Shown here: in pieces, positions 8,936 to 18,309 of the stretch
How positions within the stretch are numbered: the stretch's first letter is position 1
Layout: each line of letters begins with the position of its first letter
NCBI GenBank assembly: GCA_900617975.1
Contig: UZAE01012018.1
Span: forward strand, 1 to 19,219
From: Rodentolepis nana
Taxonomy: Eukaryota; Platyhelminthes; Cestoda; Cyclophyllidea; Hymenolepididae
Length of the DNA: 19,219 nt
Reading direction: 5' to 3'
The notes under the pieces: generated by a model
Database searches by the model: none
Told to the model about the DNA's origin: nothing
What the model saw: only the letters and a program-made list of their open reading frames with translations
Made by a program: the position numbers and the translations under genes

Positions 8936-11052
8936 CTGCAATGAGACAAGAAGAGGAAATGAGATTTACTCTGGATTGTTAATCAATAATAAGTAGCATA
9001 GTTTTACTTTTCTCCAATCTCTATTAGTGTGGACTAAGCAAGAGGTCATGCATTAAAGTGCTTAAGTATCCAAAACAACGCACAAATAAGCCAACCACGT
9101 GTGTGCCAGTTACTTTGTTGGAGGTTCTCTCTTTGTTTAGATACTTCAGGTTTGCAAATGTTCTTTTTAAATCGCCACTAAACACGAGTGCCTTGAAAAA
9201 GAATATTGTGTAAAATCTGGCTGATTAAGGTTAAATGCTATTAATACTGCATCCATGTTTTACCTCATGGGCGAATTGCAACTAAGTTTAAATTGCAATA
9301 CTAATAAATATGTCACTTCTTATTTGGAAGATGAATGCATTAAAGAATTGTACAAATTCAGGTACCGCTATATGATATATGATAATTTTTGAGAAATGCT
9401 CACTACATTTTCCAATCCCTAACAATGTCTACAAGTCACATGACTTCTTGCTGAATTGGTAAATGTGCCGTTTATTTATGGACACTGATTCATTTGAGTA
9501 GATGGAATTTGGTGTCAATCGAAAATGATATTCTAATAATCATTAACGCTCAAAGTCTACGACCTCATCACAGAGTCACATCTTTGGGTCACATGATATT
9601 AAAAAAAATACCCTTATTGAAAACCGACTGAAATCAACTTCTTATTTCATTCCATTGTGTTAATGGAAAATTAACCCTCACAATATTTAAAATGCTGAAC
9701 ACCCAAATCTATCGATGTGCAATCATTGATTGGGCGCAATATCACTACAGATTACGAAAAATCAATTATGGAAATATTGGTATTTAGGTCAGCAGTATTA
9801 AAATTACCTATTCATTTAAAATTGGCCTTGTTTTTTTAACATCACATACGTACCTAGGCACCTTTTATGTCAAAAATCTTTGGTGAAAATAGTTGTTTGG
9901 GGAAGATTGTTTGAATTTAAACTCACGACGTTCAATTTATTTTATTTATTTATTTTACATATTCATTAACTGACTGCACATCACAATTACTAATTTAACG
10001 GATTAGTAAAAAGTTGCTTATGAAGTCTTATTGTCCCTTCGATCACAAATAGACAAAGAGGATCACGGAAATATGAGAAATTCGTTAGAGACGGCAATTT
10101 TGCTTCAATTTTTCCATGAGGAGTTCTCAACCTCCGTCTATAGACCTAAGGATGATTTAGGTACATTTGGTGGTTCGTCCCACTAACTCATTCCAAATTT
10201 TTTACCAACGGCTATGATGTACATGCTAGCAACGTAACAATCTTGTATCCTACCCACTTTAAATTTTTGATTCCTGCTCATAGAGTTAACATTTTGGTAG
10301 ATACATGGGCAAGTTTTATGGGAAACTAGAGATATGAAAGAAAAGTTTTATTTTATTCGTAAGATGATGAGTGACAAATTGCAATGATTTTAAATTTACA
10401 CGTTGAGATTTACTTCTTTAAATCAAGTGGCCTTCCAGTGGAACAGTCGGAGTTAGTCGCCAGTTGAAAATCAATTAAATATTCCCCCTGCCCTCCCTCC
10501 CCCACCCACCCACACAAAAATAAGTGGGACATGTAAATCAGTAAAAACTCTTGATTGCGATAATAGCTGTCTAAGTTATACGTCATGATTGAGCATATCC
10601 ATGGAGCCTGCTAATTTTTATTCAATAAAGCTCTGAGACTTACCATGCATTCCTCTAACATTTCGTCCATTCAAATGGCTAGACTTATTTCAGTCGTAAA
10701 CGGTATGATTCTCCTCAGCATTATTTCAGTATACACAAAAAAGTACACTTTGAATTCTAATCACCAGCACATATAATAAGCACATAAGATAATTAAGTAC
10801 CATGTATGCAGTGTTACATATGATCGTCTGTCCTAACGAATGAGACGTTCGTTGTTTGGTATCCTGCATTGAGAATGCTCAAACGATAACAGTCAAATCT
10901 GGTTAAAGAGAGAGAGATGGTAGAACGAGTTTTCCCCAAAGGAACTGATTTAAATATTTTTTTTCCTTTCAGTGTAAGTCCTCTTACAGTTGTCCTTAAG
11001 GAATTTTGAAAGACATTTTCATGAAAATAATGAACAAATATGGGCCGCGAGA
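8936..11052. other. Intergenic region upstream of annexin gene 1
   Basis: This should contain the promoter and any 5' noncoding exon of the minus-strand annexin. The minus strand has a splice acceptor immediately before the ATG (pyrimidine tract then TTGCAG). A possible minus-strand donor, GCATG|GTAAGTCT, lies at 10644/10643. I see no clear TATA box on the minus strand. The region also holds a C-rich tract, listed separately, and an E-box CACGTG near 9096. No other gene is recognised. Confidence 0.5.
10484..10513 (-). other. Predicted G-quadruplex (minus strand)
   Basis: The plus strand is a C-rich run with at least six C3+ tracts separated by one or two bases. The minus strand therefore reads GGGTGGGTGGGGGAGGGAGG and onward, which satisfies the G3+N1-7 quadruplex pattern with very short loops. 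It lies about 1.5 kb upstream of the first coding exon of annexin gene 1. Confidence 0.7.
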
Positions 11053-11373
11053 GAGACTTACCTCCACCACGTGGTGCACCCTGAACAGCGTATGCTCATA
11101 TGCTAATAAAGTCAACAAACCGGCAATTGACTTTTGACTCCAAACTACCGCGACCCCACTCTATGCCATATCCGACCACTTTTGCAGTGCTCAACTTACC
11201 TTTTTCTCTACCTATGTGTCTGTCAGTCGCCTTTAAATCTGTGAATCACTCTTCTGTTCCCCCCTCTCGACTTTTTCTCACTTTGATGTTCCTCCTTTCT
11301 ATGAAGCCCGAAGTCAGCTAAAATGCTAATTATAACTATCCAAAAGCCCGCCATTTGAAAAAATAAAGAAATG
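11053..11373 (-). repeat. Dispersed repeat copy E (minus orientation)
   Basis: This is collinear with copies B and D from GAGACTTACCTCCACCACG to CGCCATTTGAAAAAATAAAG. The tail has an extra CAC next to the palindrome. The pyrimidine-rich middle (CTTCTGTTCCCCCCTCTCGA) and the AAGCCCGAAGTCAGCTAAAA block are well kept. It is full length at about 320 bp and lies in the spacer between the two annexins. Confidence 0.85.
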
Positions 11374-12720
11374 ATCAAATATCGGCTCATTTAAATACAG
11401 TTTCGGGGTAAATTGAATTTTACATTAATGAATTCATTCTAATAAAAAGGGTAACGTAACTTTATCGATTTATTCATTTAATGTGCACATAAAACAGACT
11501 ACATTAATGAATATACCTTTGTGAAAATAATTTCGTTGAGATATGTAGAAAATTGCACATACTTTTGAATACTTCACAAAGTTAAGATTGTTCGCCGATA
11601 ATGTCAATACTATTCTAGAAAACTCTAAAGCCCGTATATCATAATGCAACCTACAAACATGTCATGTTTAACTGTTGAATAAATTTTCGCAAAACACCAC
11701 CCAATATCTGAGTATGTTATTAGATCTAAACGGTTTAAAATCGATTACTGCGTTAAACCAAATGCCACTTCTAACAAAAAGAGTATGTACATAGTACACT
11801 TTTAATTCTACTAAGTAGAAAGTTTGGGCCTTGAATACCTTTAAAGAGTTCCATATAATTCCACATCTTGGCGTCTAAATGTGCATTTTTGCCATTTTTT
11901 TCTAATTAATTATTAAAAAGTTTCAATTGTCTCAGAATTGCATCTGACTTTTTGCCTCAGCATAGTTAAAATAATCAAGCAAATTGAATTGGAAAAGAGG
12001 AAGCATGGCCATTGGTGGTTGAAATGTGACTTACTAATGACTATTCTAGATGGGTTAATTTACGGGAACGAGACAAATTTGTTCAACTTTGAGTACAAAG
12101 ATGTTGATGAATTATTATTATTATTGTTATAACATTTCTACGTTTTCCAAGAGCATGGGGATTGGCCTCTTCAGAGTCTCTCTCTCCTCAACTTGAGTGT
12201 GAATGAATCTCTCCTTTCTGTTGATTGCATACTGTTTTGTCTCCTTAACCATTTGTCATTAACACAATTCACTGACTTCCATCAACTAGAGTGTTGAACT
12301 TATATGGACAAATCTACAAAGGATTTTTAACCAAAATCCAATGCAATAGATTTTTTTTAATAGAAGCTCCATTTGCACTCCCTTCATCATTTTTCATTTT
12401 CCAGCACACCTCAACCGCAATTAAATAACTTGATGGGTAAAACACGTGGCTATTTATTAGTCAATTTTAAGAAAAATTATTATTACCTTTGTCAGTTCCT
12501 ATATTTAATTACCACGTAGAATTATTTGGAATCATTTAGTAAAAATGCCACTAAAACTTTTAGGAAGTGGGTTGTTAATCGGAATGATCAATATTTCTTC
12601 CAATTTTTTTTTCTATTTTAAACCGTCTAGAATTTGGTGTTAGTAATAATAAAATAATTTTAAGGTCATGCCATGGGAATGTCCTCAACTTACCATTAAA
12701 GTATAACTTAATGGACGATC
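11374..12720. other. Intergenic DNA, no gene recognised
   Basis: This AT-rich stretch has only short chance frames. A minus-strand donor-like sequence TTTAATG|GTAAGTTG at 12694/12693 could belong to a noncoding first exon of annexin gene 1 (an 8-10 kb transcript would not be needed; the intron would be about 3.8 kb), but nothing else supports it. Confidence 0.5.
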
Positions 12721-12722
12721 GG

Positions 12723-12795
12723 CCAATGAAATCGTCACTTGTGGAACTATAAAACCACATCCACCCTGAAGCTTTCATTTAATTTTGGCGCGAAA
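12723..12795 (+). promoter_or_regulatory. Candidate core promoter of annexin gene 2
   Basis: Three elements lie in order on the plus strand: CCAAT at 12723-12727, TATAAAA at 12748-12754 and TTTGGCGCGAAA at 12784-12795. The last fits the full E2F/DP consensus TTTSGCGCSAAA. A start site about 30 bp after the TATA box would fall near 12780, giving a 5' leader of about 165 nt before the ATG at 12946. Assignment is by motif only. Confidence 0.5.
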
Positions 12796-12880
12796 TCAAG
12801 ATTAGATTTCCACTGCCACCCACACAAAGTACACCCGTTTTTAATTCTCCTCTTTATTTAAGTATTATTTAATTGCTGAA

Positions 12881-12898
12881 TATTTTAATTTTTATCAG
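12881..12898 (+). other. Possible splice or trans-splice acceptor in the 5' leader
   Basis: TATTTTAATTTTTATCAG is a strong pyrimidine tract followed by CAG, 47 nt upstream of the annexin gene 2 ATG. Stops upstream in the same frame (TAA at 12886) exclude coding continuation. It could receive a noncoding first exon or, if this is a flatworm, a spliced leader. Alternatively it is just part of the leader. Confidence 0.35.
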
Positions 12899-12945
12899 AG
12901 AGAGGCGTTGGATATTTGAAAAAAGTTTACATTTTGGGAAATACA

Positions 12946-15068
12946 ATGCAGTCTGGTGCGACTGTAGTACCCGTGGCGAATTTGAACGCGAACGAAGATG
13001 CAAACGAGTTGGAAAAAGCAATGAAGGGTTTCGGTAAGTCTTATTTCCATCCATCCATTGCTCCATATCGAACGGTACATGAACAGTGCATAATTTTATC
13101 AAATGGCGGACATTATGATAGCCATCATTAGACCTTTAGTGGACTTCGGGGTTTACAGAGGGGAAGAACATCAAAGTCTCAAAAAGTGGAGAGGTGGAAC
13201 AGAAGAGTGATTCACAGATGTAAACGAGTTAGACACAGAAGTATGGAAAAATGAAGTGGGAGTACTGTTGAAGTGGTTGAATATGACATGCAGTTTGAAG
13301 TCAACTGCCGGTTTATAGCCTTTTTTGTCATATGAGTTTAAGTTGCCCAGGGTGAACCACCTGGACAGTGTATATAACAGATTAGTAAATAAGAACAGCA
13401 ATTAAGAAAATGAGCCATTGAACAGAACATTTATTTGGGAGATGCATCACTGCATATGAACTGTGAATGGCTCATCTTTTGAAGCTTATCAGCTGATTTA
13501 TTGTTACCTTCAATTCTCAAACTCCAACTGATATTCAGTTCATATCTAAGTGTAAATATTTTGGTCAAATATGGATTCTTTAAGAAGGAAGTAAGAGCGA
13601 AAGTTTCCACACTGTAGTAGATCAATTTCAAAACTCCAAGGTTAAAATTATATGCTCCAGATCACTTAATTTCTGCAGTAACATCTCAGAAATATATTCC
13701 ATTCATATTCAAACGCTGTTTTTCACTAGGAAATTGGTGTCGATATTTAGGCTGTGGCGAATGCAAGGTCTATTCTATTGCCAACCAAGAACGTTAGTCA
13801 TCTAGTACTAAATATCTCCCTGAATCATTAATGTAATGAAGTCAATTTCAGTGATTTCATTCCCTAATTTAAGTTAGAGAAAGCAATCTTAGCATAGCGG
13901 TAGACTTCTAGACTTCAAAACCAAGTGATGTCTGGCTAAAATTATATAAATTATATAAAAAGGGTATCTTCCCTTAAACTTTGTTTAACTCTGAGCCACA
14001 CATTTCAAACTTGTAAGGCTAATCCCAATTCTTACATTTTTCTGTCCACCATCTGATCTATAGACCTCTCCCTCATAACTGCTTGTTTTCGCAAACCCTG
14101 TATTTGGGGTATGTTGTTTGCCTATTAGAGTGCTCGATTTCTTCATACTTTTGTGCATATTTGAAGTACTGAGCCGAACTTCAGAGATTCCCCTTTTGTG
14201 TGAGCAGAGATTGAGCGGAAATTTTTCGGTTAACATTGTATCAAAACTCTATTGCGAGAATTATAATAAATAAATAAATAAATCGAAATTTGAAATCACT
14301 CTAATGTTTACACCTAAGAATAAGCATTACTTATAAGGTAGGCTATTCAAATGTGTTGAGTGAGTAGATGGGACCATTTAAATTTAATTTCCCTTTTAAA
14401 TGCAAAATAAACTCGATTTCACTTGGGAATTTTAGCGATTTTCTTAATAGGTTAGAGAGGAATTTGTGAAAGATTGGAACTTCACAGGTTTTTCCTTTCA
14501 TTTACATCTTTTTATCTCCATTTTACTTTTTTACTTACTGTGTACGTCGTGATGAAAAAATCCATTATATTGAATTCTGTCTAATTAACCGGTTAATTGT
14601 TAAGGTATAATTTGGACTGTAGATAGTACAAGGTTGCAGTCAATTCAAATTCTAACAGTAATTATTATTATTAACCTGAAATAGAGATTAATAGCGTGGA
14701 TACTGCACATAGAGGTTTAAGCCTAGTCATTAGAATACAAGCAATATTGCGCCCACGACCCCACTTGCACGCTATGTGATCAGTAGCACAGTGCAGTAGT
14801 ACAGTACAGTACAGTAGTACTGTACAGTACAGTACAGTACAGTACAGTAGTACAGTATAATTTGGACTGTAGATAATACAAGCAATATTGCGCCCACGAC
14901 CCCACTTGCACGCTATGTGATCAGTAGCACGTTCGCACCTTCCAGACGCTTCTAGTGCACGTGAGCTTTCTTTCTTCATCCTTGGCAGTGTTATGCTCTC
15001 CACAACTTGCAGATGGCCTTAAATTCGATTGCTTACTTTAGGTGGGATTTTGCTGTGCATGTTTATGG

Positions 15069-15104
<36 letters not shown>

Positions 15105-18100
15105 GCAGTACTATAGTCTTCGTTTGCCCCAAATGCTGCTCCAAGCCTATTTTTAACCCAATTTACATACGTCCACGTGGAGTGCGGATTGGAAGGTTGT
15201 TCAGGCCATTTCGCAAACTCACCTCCAGACAAAATTGCAAATGCAAATCTTTTGCAATTGGAATTGGATATATGTGACATTTTATGTTGTTTTTTCAATG
15301 CTATTTCAAGGCACAAATGAGCAGAAAATAACAGAAATCTTTGCAAACCGCACAGTTAACCAAAGAAGGGAAATCGCAAAGGCGTATAAAGCTGCTTATG
15401 GAAGGGTATGCAATGAATATACACTTCATTTGGCATTAACAAGTTCTCTCTATTTGATTGATACCTAAATTTTCTTATTAGGATCTTCAACAACGCTTTC
15501 AAAAGGAACTCAGCGGCGATTTTCGTCGAGTTATTCTCTACTCTTTTCACGATAAGTGCCACGTCAATGCTAGAGCCTGCTATAGAGCCATTAAAGGAGC
15601 TGGAACTGATGAACAAATCCTTATTGATGTTATTTGCACATCTGATAATTTGGAAATAAGTGAATTAAAGAAGGCTTATAAAAAGAGTATGTGAATTTCA
15701 AGAACCTTTTAGTATTCAATTAAGTAATAGGCAGTGGACATCACAATCCCCAACCAAATTAGGGACTTTAACATTTAGAAAAAATAAGGCGATTTCTTAA
15801 GTATCGGAAACATGACAGTTTATATGCGGAAGTTCAGTGAAAATGATTTATAAATGCTCCAATTTGTCTCATTAACTCTGCGTTTTCGTGTCTGGAATTT
15901 GGCCATTAAATTTCTTTCTAGACACCATTCACAGACCATTTTTACAAGGCGTTTGAGACGGGATGCTAAATATTGGCTGCATTTGAGGGGGTGTTAATAT
16001 TTTAGCCTGAACTGTTTAGCTCAAACCTCAAGAGCTCCTAATCCACTCATGTATCACGTTGACCTTGCAACTAGGTTACCGTAGAGTAAATCTAAATCAG
16101 CTGAAATTTGGTAGCGTGAAAAAAATCGATAAGGCGCCTACGCACCTAGGGTGAGGGCGGGGAGGGGAGGGGGGGGGCGAGATTCCAAATTTGTGAAGAA
16201 ATCATTGGCAGACCTTAAACAAATTCTGAATTAGCCATATAGTTATAAAATACTCGATTAATGTGTCTTTTCCCTTTGCCATTTGATAGAAATTGAGTAT
16301 TAAAAGTCAGAAATCTTTCATATGTAGTTAAAACGACTCTCTACTCATTCTACTCAGTTTCGTATGAAATTGCGACTAAAATTATTCGTATTATAATGTT
16401 ATTAGATCTCATTACTCTTTCATTATTGTTTTGTTTTCTTATATGCCAGTACTTCTGGAAGAGAGACAAAACGGTAAGTATTGGAGACATTTGTACCAAT
16501 GTGATCCATTGAATGCGTAACCAAGATTGGCTATTTAAACACCAGCTGTGAAGCGTAGCCTAGAAACCGATGTGAAAGAGGACGTAAGTGGAGATCTCCA
16601 ATTTGTTCTGGTTGCTATCTTACAAGGCAAACGCGAGACTACGTTGAATGAAGCTCAAGTTCGGGAAGATGCGGAAGCGTTCTATAATAGTGGTGTAAAG
16701 TACGTTTTTCCATTTGAATGCTTCGCTTTTTGTCTATAAAAATGGCTGAAGCCATAAAACCTTTGATGGCTTAAATGTTCTCTTAAGAAAGTCCTAGGTT
16801 GTAATTCCAATCGAAGCTTTATTTGTTGCCAATTTATTTCATAAAAATTAGCCAGTTTCACGCAATTTGAAACTTAAGAATTTTCAATCCTGTAATCTGA
16901 ATCAAAACTATCTTTATTATTATATAAACAATGTTTTATATATTTTTTTAGGAAATTAGGGACGGATGAATCAGTATTTACTCGAATTTTGGTTACTCGA
17001 AGTTTCAAATCAATCCGCGCAATAAATAAAGCTTACAAAGAGGTCGGTCGATTGCATGTATCTATAAATCATTTTCCTCTTTAAAAATGAAATCTACTTA
17101 AATACTTTTCAGTAAGCTGCTATTTGAATAAGATCGCTAACCCCTGTTATAATTTTTAATTACGCTATCTGAAATAGTTACTAAGTGTGACTTTTTTGTA
17201 CCTTAGTTGGCTGGCCATGACTTACTCAAGGCGATAGAGAAGGAGACTTCTGGGGATTATAAGCGCTCCTTAATTACTATTGGTAATAATTTGAACGTTA
17301 TGTAAAAATGTTCCTTCATTTTCCATTTGCGTTTTAGTAAAGACAGCTATTAATAAAAATGAGTGCATTGCGGATATCCTTTTTAACAGTATGGCTGGAA
17401 CGGGAACTCATGATGAAAATCTGACTCGAGTTATCATGGCGTATTCGGAAGTGAGTCCATCGCAATCATCTGCCTAATGATCCCTAATCGTTGCGTTTGT
17501 AGCGGATTGCTACGCTAGTAAAGCCTGACCGGCTCAGAAATCTCTATGGCAGATTCTCCTACATCATCTAGCTAGACTCCCAGAACCAGCTAAGCTATAG
17601 CGCAGCTATGAAAGGAAACAGACGTGTAGCACGGAGCACCCTTATTAAGTACGAGTATTGCGGATGAAGTGTACACGCAGGGAGCTACTCATGATCGGGA
17701 TGGGGGATTAGGTTAAACAGAGGTTGATGATTGGTCACTGTTTGTACGGTCGCTGCACACAGAGTTGTACGGCGCACCTCCCAATCCTGGTGGGCAGACA
17801 TGCAGGCATACGATGGCGCACAAAGCGATAACGTGTCCCACACGTTCAAAAACGGTCTGTTAGTTTTATAATTAGAAAACCTATTTGGGAAGTTAGCGAC
17901 AAATTCGAACAATAGTCTTTTATTGGCAGTATTATTTGTCAATCAATAATTACATTAGGCTTTAAAATCTTGCGGAATAATGATTATTTCGGTCCTTTAA
18001 TTTGCCATTATTTTTCCTATTTGGCAGACTTCTTTGGCGGAAATTCAAAAAGTTTTCGATTCAAAGTATACGAAAACAAGCTTGTGTCAGATGATCAAGG

Positions 18101-18156
18101 ACGATACATCGGGTCACTATAAGAAATTCCTTCTCGCTATTCTTGGCGAAAAATGA
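12946..18156 (+). CDS. Annexin gene 2 (nine coding exons, 324 aa)
   Basis: A calcium-dependent phospholipid-binding annexin. Coding exons are 12946-13033, 15311-15405, 15482-15686, 16450-16473, 16546-16699, 16952-17042, 17207-17282, 17338-17450 and 18028-18156 (975 nt, stop TGA). All introns are GT-AG. The first in-frame ATG gives MQSGATVVPVANLN and the protein ends LLAILGEK; there is no signal peptide. Four annexin repeats follow a short N-terminus. Type-II calcium sites are visible in repeat I (G-F-G-T31/E70), III (K-L-G-T193/E232) and IV (G-T-G-T268/D307), each with 38 intervening residues. In repeat II (G-A-G-T103) the acidic D150 is 46 residues away because of the microexon, and 38 without it. 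Intron 6 has a weak donor (GAG|GTCGGT), chosen because it keeps the 91-nt exon length shared with gene 1. Intron 1 (2.3 kb) has grown by repeats, against 83 bp in gene 1. In other parasitic flatworms annexins have been linked to the tegument; here that is only context. Orthology to a named annexin is not resolved. Confidence 0.95.
13095..13366 (+). repeat. Dispersed repeat copy F in intron 1 of annexin gene 2
   Basis: In the plus orientation it runs from ATCAAATGGCGGACATTATG through GACTTCGGGGTTTACAGAGG, a GAGTACTGTTGAAGTGG block, TGCAGTTTGAAGTCAACTGC and GCCTTTTTTGTCATATGAG to a decayed tail CCCAGGGTGAACCACCTGGA. The tail palindrome (CCACCTGG) and the GTAAGT donor are both lost. It is the most diverged near-full-length copy and lies in the sense orientation of the host gene, just after exon 1. 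Confidence 0.8.
14734..14930 (+). repeat. 56-bp direct duplication flanking an (AGTAC)n array
   Basis: The segment starting AATACAAGCAATATTGCGCC and ending GATCAGTAGCAC occurs at 14734-14789 and 14875-14930, 141 bp apart, apparently without mismatch. Between them is an ACAGT/AGTAC pentamer array (about 14790-14858) rich in GTAC palindromes. The sequence GTATAATTTGGACTGTAGAT is also duplicated (14605 and 14855), so the unit may be longer and partly deleted. Confidence 0.85.
15072..15101 (+). repeat. (TA)n microsatellite
   Basis: About 15 uninterrupted TA units, bounded by CTC on the left and GAGG on the right, inside intron 1 of annexin gene 2. Confidence 0.95.
16149..16177 (+). other. Predicted G-quadruplex in intron 3 of annexin gene 2
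   Basis: Five G tracts (GGG, GGG, GGGG, GGGG and a nine-G run) with loops of one to three bases lie on the transcribed-sense strand, so the pre-mRNA could form the structure. The tract is about 270 nt upstream of the 24-nt microexon. The corresponding intron of gene 1 is only 79 bp and has no such tract. Confidence 0.7.
16450..16473 (+). other. 24-nt microexon of annexin gene 2
   Basis: The acceptor ATATGCCAG and the donor GTAAGT flank exactly 24 nt. With the split codons it encodes I-L-L-E-E-R-Q-N and begins the A codon. It lies between ELKKAYKK and VKRSLETD in repeat II, the loop between helices C and D. Phase 1 on both sides means inclusion or skipping keeps the frame. Confidence 0.88.
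17490..17850. other. GC-rich island in intron 8 of annexin gene 2
   Basis: The intron between exons 8 and 9 (17451-18027) contains about 350 bp of visibly higher GC and CpG content; 17701-17820 counts at about 54% GC against a very AT-rich surround. No annexin exon or known motif is visible. I infer inserted DNA, possibly an old retroelement fragment, with approximate edges. Confidence 0.45.
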
Positions 18157-18303
18157 AAGTCCTACGCAAATCGCGACCATTGTTATCGCCATGGTTAAAC
18201 AGTATTTGTCATATTAAAAAAGTGGACTTTGGTATGCCGTTGAACGCACCACTATGATTACCATGGCATAAATCGTTCTTTTTCCTATCTTTTTTCCCAA
18301 TAT

Positions 18304-18309
18304 AATAAA
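18304..18309 (+). promoter_or_regulatory. Poly(A) signal of annexin gene 2
   Basis: AATAAA about 148 nt after the TGA stop at 18156, with no earlier canonical hexamer in the 3' region. The predicted 3' untranslated length is close to that of gene 1. Confidence 0.75.

Larger units (their letters stand above)
13367..15310 (+). other. Remainder of intron 1 of annexin gene 2
   Basis: Intronic DNA up to the acceptor TATTTCAAG|GCACAAATGAG. It holds an (AAAT)n run at about 14263-14282, a 56-bp direct duplication around a GTAC-rich microsatellite, and an AT dinucleotide run. No independent gene is supported. Confidence 0.7.

Noticed and set aside
12575..12778. Minus-strand frame starting MKASGWMWFY and leading to a GTAAGT donor
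   Set aside because: It could be a first exon of annexin gene 1, but joining ...TTTAATG to the exon starting ATGGCTTGC adds no recognisable annexin N-terminus. It also overlaps the plus-strand promoter candidate.
13878..13945. tRNA-like sequence (TAGCATAGCGGTAGA followed by GACTTCAAAACC)
   Set aside because: It resembles an A box and anticodon loop, but there is no convincing B box (GGTTCGANTCC), T-arm or paired acceptor stem. At most a decayed tRNA-derived fragment.
16140..16200. G-rich stretch as a promoter CpG island
   Set aside because: It is inside intron 3 of annexin gene 2, is mostly G homopolymer and has few CpG steps.
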